Shown here in pieces: positions 33,877 to 42,529 of a stretch of DNA of 64,000 nt. Source of the stretch: Palsa-892 sp035556215 (lineage in GTDB: Bacteria; Pseudomonadota; Alphaproteobacteria; Rhizobiales; Xanthobacteraceae); the NCBI GenBank assembly GCA_035556215.1, contig DATMFI010000004.1, forward strand, positions 66,501 through 130,500. Reading direction: 5' to 3'. Under the pieces are notes generated by a model. The model did not search any database, was not told the origin of the DNA, and saw only the letters and a list, made by a program, of their open reading frames with translations. A program made the translations under genes and the position numbers. Each line of letters starts with the position of its first letter. Position 1 is the stretch's first letter.

Positions 33877-34521
33877 ATGCGCCGCGCGCTGCGACGCTCG
33901 TTATCGATCATGAGCATGGGGCTCGGCATAGGGCTCGTCTTGAGCCTCGGCTTGGCGCTTGCCGCCGCGCCCGCGCTTGCGCTCGCTCTCAATCCGCCGC
34001 CGCCCGCGGCGAACGGCGCCGTGCAGCTTGCCGCCGCCAAGCACAAGCTTTCGCCGAAGGAGCGCGCCGCCGAGGCCGCGCGCAAAAAGAAAGAAGCGCA
34101 GGCCAAGCTCGCCCATGTCTGGGTGCTTGGGCGCGACAACAGCCGCCCGGCGCTGATGTTCTCCCGCATGAACGGCGACGACGTGCGGCTGTCGCTCTCT
34201 TGCCAGCCGGATACCGGCCTCGTCCGCATCATCGTGTTCGATGTGCCAGCGAAGGGCATGCGCACCGGCGACGGCGGCCGGGTGCGGCTTTCAAACGGCC
34301 CGGCGCGGCTCGAAGTGGCGGCGACGGCCTTGCCGAACGAAAAGAATCCGCGCGCTGTCGATCTTGGCGGCACGACACGGGTGAGCCCGCGGCTGTTCGC
34401 GCTGTTCGAGACCGGCGAAACGATGGTGGTCGAGGTGCCGGGACGGACGACCGGCATTCCGCTGAAATCGCTCGGGGCGAAAAAGGAAGCTTTCAAGCGG
34501 GCCTGTCTCGCGGGGCGGTAA
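33877..34521 (+). CDS. Exported hypothetical protein (214 residues)
   Basis: Secreted protein. Signal segment GLGIGLVLSLGLALAAAPALA is followed by a Lys/Ala/Glu-rich stretch (SPKERAAEAARKKKEAQAK, about residues 55-75) and then a compact domain with two Cys residues (LSCQPDTGL and FKRACLAGR). The C-terminal domain has the look of a beta-sandwich but no family is recognised. The ATG at 33877 begins the signal peptide and is preceded by GGAGAAC. Convergent with dxs (2 nt apart). Confidence 0.7.
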   Translation: MRRALRRSLSIMSMGLGIGLVLSLGLALAAAPALALALNPPPPAANGAVQLAAAKHKLSPKERAAEAARKKKEAQAKLAHVWVLGRDNSRPALMFSRMNGDDVRLSLSCQPDTGLVRIIVFDVPAKGMRTGDGGRVRLSNGPARLEVAATALPNEKNPRAVDLGGTTRVSPRLFALFETGETMVVEVPGRTTGIPLKSLGAKKEAFKRACLAGR

Positions 34522-34523
34522 TT

Positions 34524-36449
34524 TTACCGCCGCGAGCCCGCGAGCTGGCGCGCCTGGGCGCCGCGGCCGAGCGCAGTCAGCGCCTCGGCGGCAATCGCCC
34601 TCGCGTCGAGGCCGGCTGTCGCATATTGCGCGGCGGGCGTGTCGTGATCGATGAAAATATCCGGCAGCGCCATGGTGCGGACCTTGAGGCCGCGCTCCAT
34701 GAGATCGGTGCGCGCGATCAGCTCCAGCACACGGCTGCCGAAACCGCCGCTTGATCCCTCTTCCACCGTCATCAGCAATTCGTGCGAGCGCGCGAGCCGC
34801 AACACGAGATCGCGGTCGAGGGGTTTGGCGAAGCGCGCATCGGCCACTGTGACCGTGATCCCCTGCGCCGCGAGGTCGTCCGCGGCCTTGAGGCACTCCG
34901 CAAGGCGCGTGCCGAAGCTGAGGATCGCAAGCGATGAGCCTTCGCGCAGCACCCGGCCCTTGCCGATCTCGAGCGGCTTGCCTTCCGCGGGCAGCACGAC
35001 GCCCGCCCCCTCGCCGCGCGGAAAACGGAAAGCGGAGGGAATGTCGTCGAGCGCCGCGGCCGTCGCCACCATGTGCATAAGCTCGGCCTCGTCGGCGGCG
35101 GCCATCACCACGATGTCGGGCAGGCATGTCAGGAAGGCGATGTCATAAGCGCCGGCATGGGTCGCGCCGTCGGCGCCGACAAGGCCCGCGCGGTCGATCG
35201 CAAAACGCACCGGGAGTTTTTGCAGCACAACATCATGCACGACCTGATCGTAAGCGCGCTGCAGGAAGGTCGAATAGATCGCGGTGAACGGCTTGAAGCC
35301 TTCGGCCGCCATGCCGGCGGCGAAGGTCACGGCGTGCTGCTCGGCGATGCCGACATCGAAGGTGCGCGCGGGGAATTTGCGCGCGAAGAGATCGAGGCCG
35401 GTGCCGGACGGCATCGCGGCGGTGATCGCGACGATCTTGCTGTCCTTCTGCGCTTCCTTGATCAGGCTTTCGGCGAAGACCTTGGTGTAGGACGGCGCGC
35501 CGCCCTTCGACTTCGATTGCTGGCCGGTCGCGACATCGAACTTGACGACGCCGTGATACTTGTCGTCCGAGGCTTCGGCCGGCGGATAGCCGTGGCCCTT
35601 CTTGGTGACGACATGGACGAGCACCGGGCGGCTGTCGCTGTTGTTCTTGACGTTGCGCAGAACCGGCAGCAGGTGATCCATGTTGTGGCCGTCGATCGGC
35701 CCGACATAATCGAAGCCAAGCTCCTCGAACAGCGTGCCGCCGGTCATGAAACCGAGCGTGTGCTCGAAGGCGCGGCGGAAGAATTGCGAGACGCGCTTGG
35801 GCAGATAGCCCGCCGTGCATTCCCACAGCTTGCGCATGCGTGAATACGTGCGGCCGGAAAGCCGCCGCGCAAGATAAGCCGACATCGCGCCGACCGGCGG
35901 GGCGATCGACATATCGTTGTCGTTGAGGATCACGATGAGGCGCGTCTTGGTCGCGCCGGCGTTGTTCATCGCTTCATAGGCCATGCCGGCCGAGAGCGAG
36001 CCGTCGCCGATCACGCAGACGACGTTGAAATCCTCACCTTCGAGGTCGCGGGCAACCGCGATACCAAGGCCGGCCGAGATCGAGGTCGAAGCGTGCGCGG
36101 CGCCGAAAACGTCGTATTCGCTTTCCGAGCGCCGGGTGAAACCCGAAAGCCCGCCGCCCTGGCGCAGCGTGCGGATGCGGTCGCGGCGGCCGGTGATGAT
36201 CTTGTGCGGGTAGGTCTGGTGGCCGACGTCCCAGACGATCTTGTCGCGCGGCGTGTCGAAAACGTAATGCAGCGCGACGGTGAGTTCGACGACGCCGAGG
36301 CCGGCGCCGAGATGGCCGCCGGTGACGGATACTGCGTCCACGGTCTCGCGGCGCAGCTCGTCGGCGAACTGCTGGAGCTGCGAGGGCGCGAGCTTCCGCA
36401 GGTCGGCGGGCACCTTCACTTGATCGAGGAGCGGTGTCTGAACGGGCAC
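34524..36449 (-). CDS. dxs: 1-Deoxy-D-xylulose-5-phosphate synthase
   Basis: Thiamine-diphosphate enzyme that starts the MEP isoprenoid pathway by condensing pyruvate and glyceraldehyde 3-phosphate. The 641-residue protein carries VWDVGHQTYPHKI, the ThDP motif GDGSLSAGMAYEAMNN...NDN (about 150-180), and the pyrimidine-domain DVGIAEQHAVTFAAG (around 365-380). GTG start at 36449. It lies in a minus-strand block after pirin, xseB and the deacetylase-like gene, an arrangement with xseB next to dxs that is common in the class. ispE at 61 kb acts later in the pathway. Confidence 0.97.
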   Translation of the reverse strand: MPVQTPLLDQVKVPADLRKLAPSQLQQFADELRRETVDAVSVTGGHLGAGLGVVELTVALHYVFDTPRDKIVWDVGHQTYPHKIITGRRDRIRTLRQGGGLSGFTRRSESEYDVFGAAHASTSISAGLGIAVARDLEGEDFNVVCVIGDGSLSAGMAYEAMNNAGATKTRLIVILNDNDMSIAPPVGAMSAYLARRLSGRTYSRMRKLWECTAGYLPKRVSQFFRRAFEHTLGFMTGGTLFEELGFDYVGPIDGHNMDHLLPVLRNVKNNSDSRPVLVHVVTKKGHGYPPAEASDDKYHGVVKFDVATGQQSKSKGGAPSYTKVFAESLIKEAQKDSKIVAITAAMPSGTGLDLFARKFPARTFDVGIAEQHAVTFAAGMAAEGFKPFTAIYSTFLQRAYDQVVHDVVLQKLPVRFAIDRAGLVGADGATHAGAYDIAFLTCLPDIVVMAAADEAELMHMVATAAALDDIPSAFRFPRGEGAGVVLPAEGKPLEIGKGRVLREGSSLAILSFGTRLAECLKAADDLAAQGITVTVADARFAKPLDRDLVLRLARSHELLMTVEEGSSGGFGSRVLELIARTDLMERGLKVRTMALPDIFIDHDTPAAQYATAGLDARAIAAEALTALGRGAQARQLAGSRR

Positions 36450-36548
36450 GGGTGTTGTTCTGTCGCGCTTATTTTCTGTCTTGCAGGCTTACACAATGCC
36501 GCAGGGCCACGCAACGGAACGGCTTTCCGTTACGACTTTTGCCGTATT

Positions 36549-37466
36549 TCAGCGCTCGGGCAGCGGAATGAACTCGCTGTCGCCGGGAACGCCCTCGAAA
36601 CGGCCCGCTTTCCAATCGGCCTTCGCCTGCTCGATCCGTTCCTTGCGCGAGGAGACGAAATTCCACCAGATGTGGCGCGGGCCGTCCATCGGCGCGCCGC
36701 CGAGCATGACGAAGCGCGCGGGCCGCGATGCGCGCACGGTGATGCGGTCGCCCGGCTTGAAGACGAGGAGCTTGCCTTCATCGAAACGCTCGCCGGCGAT
36801 TTCGATTTCACCGGAAACGACATAGATCGCGCGTTCCTCATAATCGGCGTCGAGCGGCACGCTGGCGCCAGGTTCCAGGGTGAGGTCGGCAAAGAACGTA
36901 TCGTGCAGCGTCTTCACCGGCGACGCCGCGCCGAACATCTTGCCCGCGACGACGCGGGCGGATTTGCCCTCCCCGGTGACGAGCGGCAGATCGCCCTGGC
37001 TGTAATGCGCGAACAAGGGATCGGTTTCCTCGTCGCGCGCGGGCAGCGCGACCCAGCACTGCAAGCCGTGCAGCGGCTCGCCGCCCTGCCGGTGATCGGG
37101 CGCGGTGCGCTCGGAATGGGTGATGCCGCGACCGGCGGTCATCCAGTTCACGTCGCCGGGGCGAATGGGAACGTCGCTGCCGAGACTGTCCTTGTGAACG
37201 ATCTCGCCTTTGAACAAGTAAGTCACGGTCGCAAGGCCGATATGCGGATGCGGCCGGACATCGACGCCGTGACCGGCCTTGAATTCGGTCGGCCCCATGT
37301 GATCGAGAAAGGTGAACGGCCCGACCATGCGGCGGCGGGAAGAAGGCAGCGCGCGGCGCACGGAAAAATCGCCAAGGTCGGCGGTGCGCGGCACGATGAC
37401 GAGATCGAGCGCGTCGCAAGACTGCGGGTCGCCCGGCTTCGGATCTTCCGCTGGGAAAAAGCTCAT
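36549..37466 (-). CDS. Pirin family protein
   Basis: Bicupin protein of 305 residues with the pirin N-terminal metal-binding cupin. HPHIGLATVTYLFKGEIVHKDS carries the metal His pair (about residues 72-95), and MTAGRGITHSERT gives the further His and Glu ligands near 108-120. The C-terminal pirin domain has YEERAIYVVSGEIEIAGE. Some pirins have quercetinase activity; others regulate. GGGGAG precedes the ATG. It lies between xseB and dxs, separated from xseB by a repeat element. Confidence 0.92.
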   Translation of the reverse strand: MSFFPAEDPKPGDPQSCDALDLVIVPRTADLGDFSVRRALPSSRRRMVGPFTFLDHMGPTEFKAGHGVDVRPHPHIGLATVTYLFKGEIVHKDSLGSDVPIRPGDVNWMTAGRGITHSERTAPDHRQGGEPLHGLQCWVALPARDEETDPLFAHYSQGDLPLVTGEGKSARVVAGKMFGAASPVKTLHDTFFADLTLEPGASVPLDADYEERAIYVVSGEIEIAGERFDEGKLLVFKPGDRITVRASRPARFVMLGGAPMDGPRHIWWNFVSSRKERIEQAKADWKAGRFEGVPGDSEFIPLPER

Positions 37467-37488
37467 GGGTGCTCCCCTTTCTTCCTTC

Positions 37489-37615
37489 CGTCATGCCCGC
37501 ATTGCTTGCCCGCATTTCTTGCGGGCATCCACGCCCTGCTTCAGCACAGGAAGACGCGGATGGCCGGGACTTCAAACGCGAAGGCAGCTTCGCGCCTTTT
37601 GCCCGGCCATGACGC
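37489..37615. repeat. Composite REP-like palindromic element
   Basis: The first part has GCCCGC...GCGGGC (about 37495-37525). The second part has ATGGCCGGG (37560-37568) paired with CCCGGCCAT (37602-37610), enclosing the 7-bp hairpin CGCGAAG/CTTCGCG (37577-37594). It shares the CCGGCCATGACG core with the element at 30890-30940. It fills the pirin-xseB interval. Confidence 0.7.
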
Positions 37616-37619
37616 AGAA

Positions 37620-37874
37620 TTACTTCCCGTCGAGCGGCTCGGTGCCGGCCGCCCTGCCCTTGGCGTCGCGGGTGATCTTCTCGACGCGCGCTTCGGCTTC
37701 GGCGAGGAGCGCGTCGCAGCGTTTCTTCAACGCTTCGCCCCGCTCGTAAATCTTGATCGACTCTTCGAGCGCAACGTCGCCGCGCTCGAGGCGCTGGACG
37801 ATCTGTTCGAGTTCGGCAAGCGCCTTCTCGAACGGCAAGGCGGTGACGTCGGCGAATTCTTTTTCTTTTGCCAT
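37620..37874 (-). CDS. xseB: Exodeoxyribonuclease VII small subunit
   Basis: Small helical subunit of the ExoVII single-strand nuclease, 84 residues. The family core FEKALAELEQIVQRLERGDVALEESIKIYERGEAL covers residues 14-48 and predicts a coiled-coil hairpin. The ATG lies 12 nt after the deacetylase-like stop, so the two are co-transcribed. The large subunit xseA is not in this window. Confidence 0.95.
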   Translation of the reverse strand: MAKEKEFADVTALPFEKALAELEQIVQRLERGDVALEESIKIYERGEALKKRCDALLAEAEARVEKITRDAKGRAAGTEPLDGK

Positions 37875-37886
37875 CGCTTGGACCTG

Positions 37887-38822
37887 TTATCCCGCCTTCA
37901 TCAGTTCGGTGACGTGCGCGGCGGTCGAAAGCGCGAGTCCCTGCAGATCATAGCCGCCTTCGAGCACCGAGACCACGCGGCCGCCAGCGTGCTTGTCGGC
38001 GACATCCATCAGCTTCTGCGTCACCCAGGCGAAATCCGACTCGACGAGATTGATGTTGGCGAGCGGATCGCGGGTATGCGCGTCGAAGCCCGCCGAGATG
38101 ATGACAAGATCGGGGCGGAAATCGTTCAGCCGCGGCAGGATGCGGCTCTCGACGGCTTCGCGGAACTGCGTGCCGTTGTCGCCGGATGAGAGCGGCGCGT
38201 TGACGACAGTGTTCCTGGCGCCGGTCTCGGTCTTGGCGCCGGTGCCGGGATAGAGCGGCATCTGGTGCGTCGAGCAATACATCACCGACGGATCGTTCCA
38301 GAAAATTTCCTGGCTGCCGTTGCCGTGATGCACGTCAAAATCAATGATCGCGACACGCTCGGCGCCGTGCTTCGCGCGGGCGTGGCGCGCGGCGATCGCC
38401 GCATTGTTGAAGAAGCAAAAGCCCATCGCCGTCACCGTCTCGGCGTGATGGCCGGGCGGGCGCATCGCGACGAAGGCGTTATTCGCCTTGCCCTGCATCA
38501 CTTCATCCACCGCCTGACAGGCGCCGCCTGCGGCGCGCACGATCGGCTCCCAGCTGCCATGCGAGAGCGCGGTGTCGCCGTCGATGCGGGCGAGATCGCC
38601 CTCCTCCGGGATCGCGCGCTCGATCGCGTCGTAATAGTCGGCGGGATGAACGCGCAGCACCTGCTCGCGCGTCACCTGCGCGGGCGTCTTGCGCACCAGC
38701 TTCTTGAAGCGCTCGTCCGACAGGACTTTCTCGACGGCGCGCAGGCGATCGGGCCGCTCGGGATGGCCCGCCGGCACTTCGTGCAGCAGGCTCGACTCGT
38801 GGGAATAAAGGAGTGTCGTCAT
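37887..38822 (-). CDS. Histone-deacetylase-family hydrolase (acetoin-utilisation-like)
   Basis: Zinc hydrolase of the arginase/deacetylase fold, 311 residues. Catalytic blocks are intact: RPPGHHAE with the His pair near residue 125, DFDVHHGNGSQEIF with the zinc Asp/His near 161, and SAGFDAHTRDP near 245. Bacterial members deacetylate small amides such as polyamines or acetylated lysines. First gene of the minus-strand block leading through xseB, pirin and dxs. Upstream lies an inverted-repeat element at 38876-39001. Confidence 0.92.
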   Translation of the reverse strand: MTTLLYSHESSLLHEVPAGHPERPDRLRAVEKVLSDERFKKLVRKTPAQVTREQVLRVHPADYYDAIERAIPEEGDLARIDGDTALSHGSWEPIVRAAGGACQAVDEVMQGKANNAFVAMRPPGHHAETVTAMGFCFFNNAAIAARHARAKHGAERVAIIDFDVHHGNGSQEIFWNDPSVMYCSTHQMPLYPGTGAKTETGARNTVVNAPLSSGDNGTQFREAVESRILPRLNDFRPDLVIISAGFDAHTRDPLANINLVESDFAWVTQKLMDVADKHAGGRVVSVLEGGYDLQGLALSTAAHVTELMKAG

Positions 38823-39137
38823 GATAATCTTTCGGCTTTGAAACTACGCGAGGCAGGCCGTGCTGGCTACCCGCTCTTCAAGTGATTTCTTACTGGAGCG
38901 GCGCAATTTGCCGCTCGCCAAAACGAGAGTCGTTTCAGCCGGCTAAGCCCACCGCCGCGACCTCCTGTTTCGGTGCAGCTCGCTTGAGAAATCACTTGAA
39001 GTGCTTCTTCAAGTGACGATTCAACGAATTGCGCCAGCATTTTCGACGGTTTTCCGGCCTTTTTGAGCCGCAAAGGCCGAGCAGGCTCGAATCAAGTAAG
39101 CATTCCACCGGAAACGGCAAATCAGGAACCGGCCTTC
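38823..39137. other. Non-coding interval with inverted repeats
   Basis: About 315 nt between divergent genes with no credible frame. It holds the 126-bp inverted-repeat element described separately, plus a third copy of CTTCAAGTGA at 39007-39016 and the sequence AATTGCGCC at 39027-39035, which is complementary to 38900-38908. Confidence 0.6.
38876..39001. repeat. MITE-like 126-bp inverted-repeat element
   Basis: Perfect 15-bp terminal inverted repeats CTTCAAGTGATTTCT (38876-38890) and AGAAATCACTTGAAG (38987-39001). Inside are a hairpin GAGCGGC/GCCGCTC (38896-38916) and a short AAACG/CGTTT hairpin (38921-38935). No transposase or frame. A clear target duplication is not seen. It could be a non-autonomous element or a structured regulatory RNA. 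Confidence 0.5.
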
Positions 39138-39812
39138 ATGCGGCTCGAGTGCCTTCTCATTGCGGGCGCGTTTTTCGCGGCGGGACTCGTGCCGGCCGCG
39201 GCCGAGCCGGTTCACATCGTCGCCTTCGGTGACAGCAACACCGCGGGCTTCCGCGTGCTCGACCGCAACACCTACCCCGCCCAGCTCGAGCGCGCCTTGC
39301 GCGCCAAGGGCTACGACGTGCGCGTGAAGAACAGCGGCGTTTCGGGCGACACCTCCGGCATGGGGCTGCGGCGCTTCGACCGCGCCATCCCGCGAAACGC
39401 CAATATCGCCATCGTCTATTTCGGGCGTAACGATCTGCGGTGGGGCATCGACGCCAAAAAAATCCGTGCCAATATCGACACCATCGTGAAGAAGCTGACC
39501 GAGCGCGGCATCCGCGTGCTGCTTGTCGGCCTGCGCACCTTCGATCTTTCGGACATCGCGTTGCAGAACGGCGCGCTTTACTACCCGGATTTCTTCAAGG
39601 GCGTCGCCCATGACGGCGAGAAGGATCCGCAATACACGCTGGTGCTCGATCCGATTCAGCACCTCAACACCAAGGGCTATGCGGTCGTCGTCGAGAATTT
39701 GCTGCCGAGCGTGGAGTTGCTCCTGCAAGCGCCGCCGCCGCTGGCGCTGCCCGCACCGGAAAATCCGGCAGCGACGCAAATGCCCTCGCCGCCGAGAACC
39801 GTGACGCGCTGA
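39138..39812 (+). CDS. SGNH/GDSL hydrolase (esterase, TesA-like)
   Basis: Exported serine esterase of 224 residues. The signal peptide (LLIAGAFFAAGLVPAAAEP) is followed by the nucleophile block GDSNTAGF (block I, Ser near residue 33), block III GRNDLRWG near 100, and the catalytic Asp/His in DPIQHLNTKGY near 190. The rare Asn after Ser (GDSN) is allowed in the family. The Pro-rich tail (PPPLALPAPENPAATQ) may anchor or span the wall. Start ATG at 39138 gives the signal; the upstream frame to 39063 does not. Confidence 0.9.
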   Translation: MRLECLLIAGAFFAAGLVPAAAEPVHIVAFGDSNTAGFRVLDRNTYPAQLERALRAKGYDVRVKNSGVSGDTSGMGLRRFDRAIPRNANIAIVYFGRNDLRWGIDAKKIRANIDTIVKKLTERGIRVLLVGLRTFDLSDIALQNGALYYPDFFKGVAHDGEKDPQYTLVLDPIQHLNTKGYAVVVENLLPSVELLLQAPPPLALPAPENPAATQMPSPPRTVTR

Positions 39813-40679
39813 TTATTTCCGCGGGCCAAGCGTCACGCCCTTCGGCGGCGGGCGATCATCGGGCACGAAGAAATCCGGCGCGAGCGCCGAGTCCGGCGTG
39901 ATGCGATACTGCTCGAAATCGGTGACGCCTTCCGCGGCGAGAAAAGAATCGTCGATCAGGAAATTGCCGGTGAATTCGCGCGCCGGTTTCTGAAAAATCC
40001 TGTAGGCCGCATCGGCAAGAATCTCCGGCTTGCGGCTCATCTTCATGATTTTCTCGCCGCCGAGCAGATTTTCGATCGCGGCGGTCGCGATGGTCGTGCG
40101 CGGCCACAGCGCATTGACCGCGATGCCCTTCGGGCGCAACTCGCCGGCAAGCCCCAGCACCACCATGCTCATGCCGAACTTCGCCATGGTGTAGCCGGTG
40201 TGCGGCGCGAACCACTTTTCCTTCATGTCGAGCGGCGGCGACATCATCATGATGTGCGGGTTCGAGGCCTTGGCAAGGTAAGGGATCGCATATTTCGAGA
40301 CGAGAAACGTGCCGCGCGCATTGACCTGATGCATAAGATCAAAACGCTTCATCTCGATCTGCTCGACAGAAGCAAGGTTGATGGCGGAAGCGTTGTTGAC
40401 GACGATATCGATGCCGCCGAATTTTGCCGCCGCCCCGGCGAGCGCGGCCTTGACCGAATCCTCGTCGCGCACGTCGCAGACGATAGCCAGCGCCTTGCCG
40501 CCCGCCTTCTCGATTTCAGCCGCCGCCGTGTGAATGGTGCCCTTGAGCTTGGGGTTCGGCGTATCGGTCTTGGCGGCGATGGCGATATTCGCGCCGTCCC
40601 TCGCCGCCCGAAGCGCAATCGCAAGGCCAATGCCGCGCGAAGCGCCGGTGACGAAGAGGGTTTTGTCTTTCAGCGACAT
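39813..40679 (-). CDS. Short-chain dehydrogenase/reductase (HSDL2-like)
   Basis: NAD(P)-dependent SDR of 288 residues. Cofactor motif TGASRGIG is at residues 11-18, NNAS near 95, and the catalytic Tyr/Lys pair in YTMAKFGM near 175-180; the Ser is in MMMSPPL. The extended C-terminal PPPKGVTLGP tail fits the HSDL2-like branch. The ATG is one base before the acyl-CoA dehydrogenase stop, so both are one operon, suggesting an acyl-CoA substrate. Confidence 0.9.
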   Translation of the reverse strand: MSLKDKTLFVTGASRGIGLAIALRAARDGANIAIAAKTDTPNPKLKGTIHTAAAEIEKAGGKALAIVCDVRDEDSVKAALAGAAAKFGGIDIVVNNASAINLASVEQIEMKRFDLMHQVNARGTFLVSKYAIPYLAKASNPHIMMMSPPLDMKEKWFAPHTGYTMAKFGMSMVVLGLAGELRPKGIAVNALWPRTTIATAAIENLLGGEKIMKMSRKPEILADAAYRIFQKPAREFTGNFLIDDSFLAAEGVTDFEQYRITPDSALAPDFFVPDDRPPPKGVTLGPRK

Positions 40680-42461
40680 CTAGCCCGCCAGCGCCATTTC
40701 GGAATTCAGTACCGATTCCGCGCTCGCCATGACGACCGGCGCGAGGCCGAGTGCCGCCGGCAGCAAATTCTCGGCGAAGAAGCGCGCGATCTCGATACGC
40801 GCGAGATGCGCGGGATCGCTGTCGCCCTCCGCGCGGGCTTTCGATGCGGCGAGCGCCGCCTCCGCGAGATAGCTTGCACCGGCCACCAGCCCGAACAGCC
40901 GCTGATAGGGGGTTGCCCCCGCCAGCGCATCGTTCGGCTGCCTGCCGAGCGTCTCCAGAAGATAGCGCGAAGCCTGTTCGAGCGCGGCAAGCGCCTCATC
41001 GAGGCGGGCGGCGGCCGCGCCGAAATTTTCCCCGGAGGCTTTGACGGCGGCGGATGTCGCGTGGAAGCCTTTGAGCATCTTCTTCAGCGTCTCGCCGCCC
41101 GATTGCGTGATCTTGCGGGTGACGAGGTCGATCGACTGAATGCCGTTGGTGCCCTCGTAAATCGCGCTGATGCGTGAATCGCGATAATGCTGGGCGGCGC
41201 CCGTCTCCTCGATGAAGCCCATGCCGCCGTGGATCTGCACGCCGAGCGAGGCGACCTCGATACCGGCGTCGGTCGAGAACGCCTTGGCGATGGGCGTCAA
41301 AAGATTGCCCTCCTCGAAGGCGGCCTTGCGCTCGCTCGCATCCTTCAGAAACTTCGCGCGGTCGAGGGCATCGGCGCATTTCAGCGAGATCGCGCGCGAT
41401 GCCGAAGTGAGCGCGCGCATGGTGAGCAGCATGCGCTTGACGTCCGGGTGATTGATGATCGCGGTCTGCTTGCCGTCCGCGCCCTGGCCCTGCTTGCGCT
41501 CGCGCGCGTAATCGAAGGCTTGCTGCATGGCGCGCTCGGCGATCGCGACGCCCTGCACGCCGACACCGAGCCGCGCATTGTTCATCATCGTGAACATGCA
41601 TTGCAGGCCCTTATTCTCCTCGCCGACGAGATAGCCGACGGCGCCGTCATGATCGCCATAGACCATGACGCAGGTCGGGGACGCGTGAATGCCGAGCTTG
41701 TGCTCGACGCTCGCGGCGCGCAGATCGTTGCGCTGCCCGAGCGAGCCGTCGTCCTTCACCATGAATTTCGGCACGAGAAAAAGCGAAATGCCCCTGGTGC
41801 CCGCAGGCGCATCGGGCAGGCGCGCGAGCACGAAATGCACGATATTGTCGGTCATGTCGTGCTCGCCGTAAGTGATAAAGATCTTCTGGCCCTTGAGGCG
41901 ATAGCTGCCGTCGGGCTGCCTGACCGCGCGCGTCGTCAGCGCGCCGACATCGGAGCCGGCCTGCGGCTCGGTGAGCTGCATGGTGCCGGTCCATTCGCCC
42001 GAGACGAGCTTGGCGAAATATTTTTGCTTGAGCGCCTCGGAGGCATGCGCGTGCATCGCCTCGATGGCGGCGGTCGTCAAAAGCGGCCCGAGCGCCCAAG
42101 CCATCGAGGCGGCCGTCCAGAATTCGGCGCAGGCCATGTTGACGATATTCGGCAGCCCCTGGCCGCCATATTCGGGCGGCGCCCCGAGGCCCTGCCAGCC
42201 CGCCGCGCACCAGGCCTGATACGTCTCTTTCCAGCCCTTTGGGGTGCGAACGACGCCATTCTCGAATTTCGTTCCCTCGATATCGCCGATGCGGTTCAGG
42301 GGCGCGATCCGTTCGCCCGCGAATTTGCCCGCTTCCTCGAGTACGCTTTTGACGAGATCGGGGGACAGATCAGGTACCGCACCTTCGTCGGAGAGGCGCT
42401 TCAGGCTCGTGCAATGTTCGAGAAAAAACAGCGTGTCGTTGACGGGAGCTAAATAGCGCAT
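40680..42461 (-). CDS. Acyl-CoA dehydrogenase (DmdC-like, extended C-terminus)
   Basis: FAD-dependent acyl-CoA dehydrogenase of 593 residues from the chosen ATG. MQLTEPQAGSDVGAL and FITYGEHDMTDNIVHFV form the flavin/substrate core, and the catalytic Glu lies in AIYEGTNGIQSIDL near residue 430. The long C-terminal helical domain puts it in the roughly 600-residue group that includes 3-methylmercaptopropionyl-CoA dehydrogenase; that exact substrate is not implied. ATG at 42461 (MRYLAPVNDTLFF) preferred over the one at 42482. First gene of the SDR operon. Confidence 0.9.
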   Translation of the reverse strand: MRYLAPVNDTLFFLEHCTSLKRLSDEGAVPDLSPDLVKSVLEEAGKFAGERIAPLNRIGDIEGTKFENGVVRTPKGWKETYQAWCAAGWQGLGAPPEYGGQGLPNIVNMACAEFWTAASMAWALGPLLTTAAIEAMHAHASEALKQKYFAKLVSGEWTGTMQLTEPQAGSDVGALTTRAVRQPDGSYRLKGQKIFITYGEHDMTDNIVHFVLARLPDAPAGTRGISLFLVPKFMVKDDGSLGQRNDLRAASVEHKLGIHASPTCVMVYGDHDGAVGYLVGEENKGLQCMFTMMNNARLGVGVQGVAIAERAMQQAFDYARERKQGQGADGKQTAIINHPDVKRMLLTMRALTSASRAISLKCADALDRAKFLKDASERKAAFEEGNLLTPIAKAFSTDAGIEVASLGVQIHGGMGFIEETGAAQHYRDSRISAIYEGTNGIQSIDLVTRKITQSGGETLKKMLKGFHATSAAVKASGENFGAAAARLDEALAALEQASRYLLETLGRQPNDALAGATPYQRLFGLVAGASYLAEAALAASKARAEGDSDPAHLARIEIARFFAENLLPAALGLAPVVMASAESVLNSEMALAG

Positions 42462-42529
42462 GCAATCCCCGGCTTCTGCCAAGTAGCGATTTTCGCTACA
42501 GAGTGGCCGTGCATGAGAGGAACGTCAAC

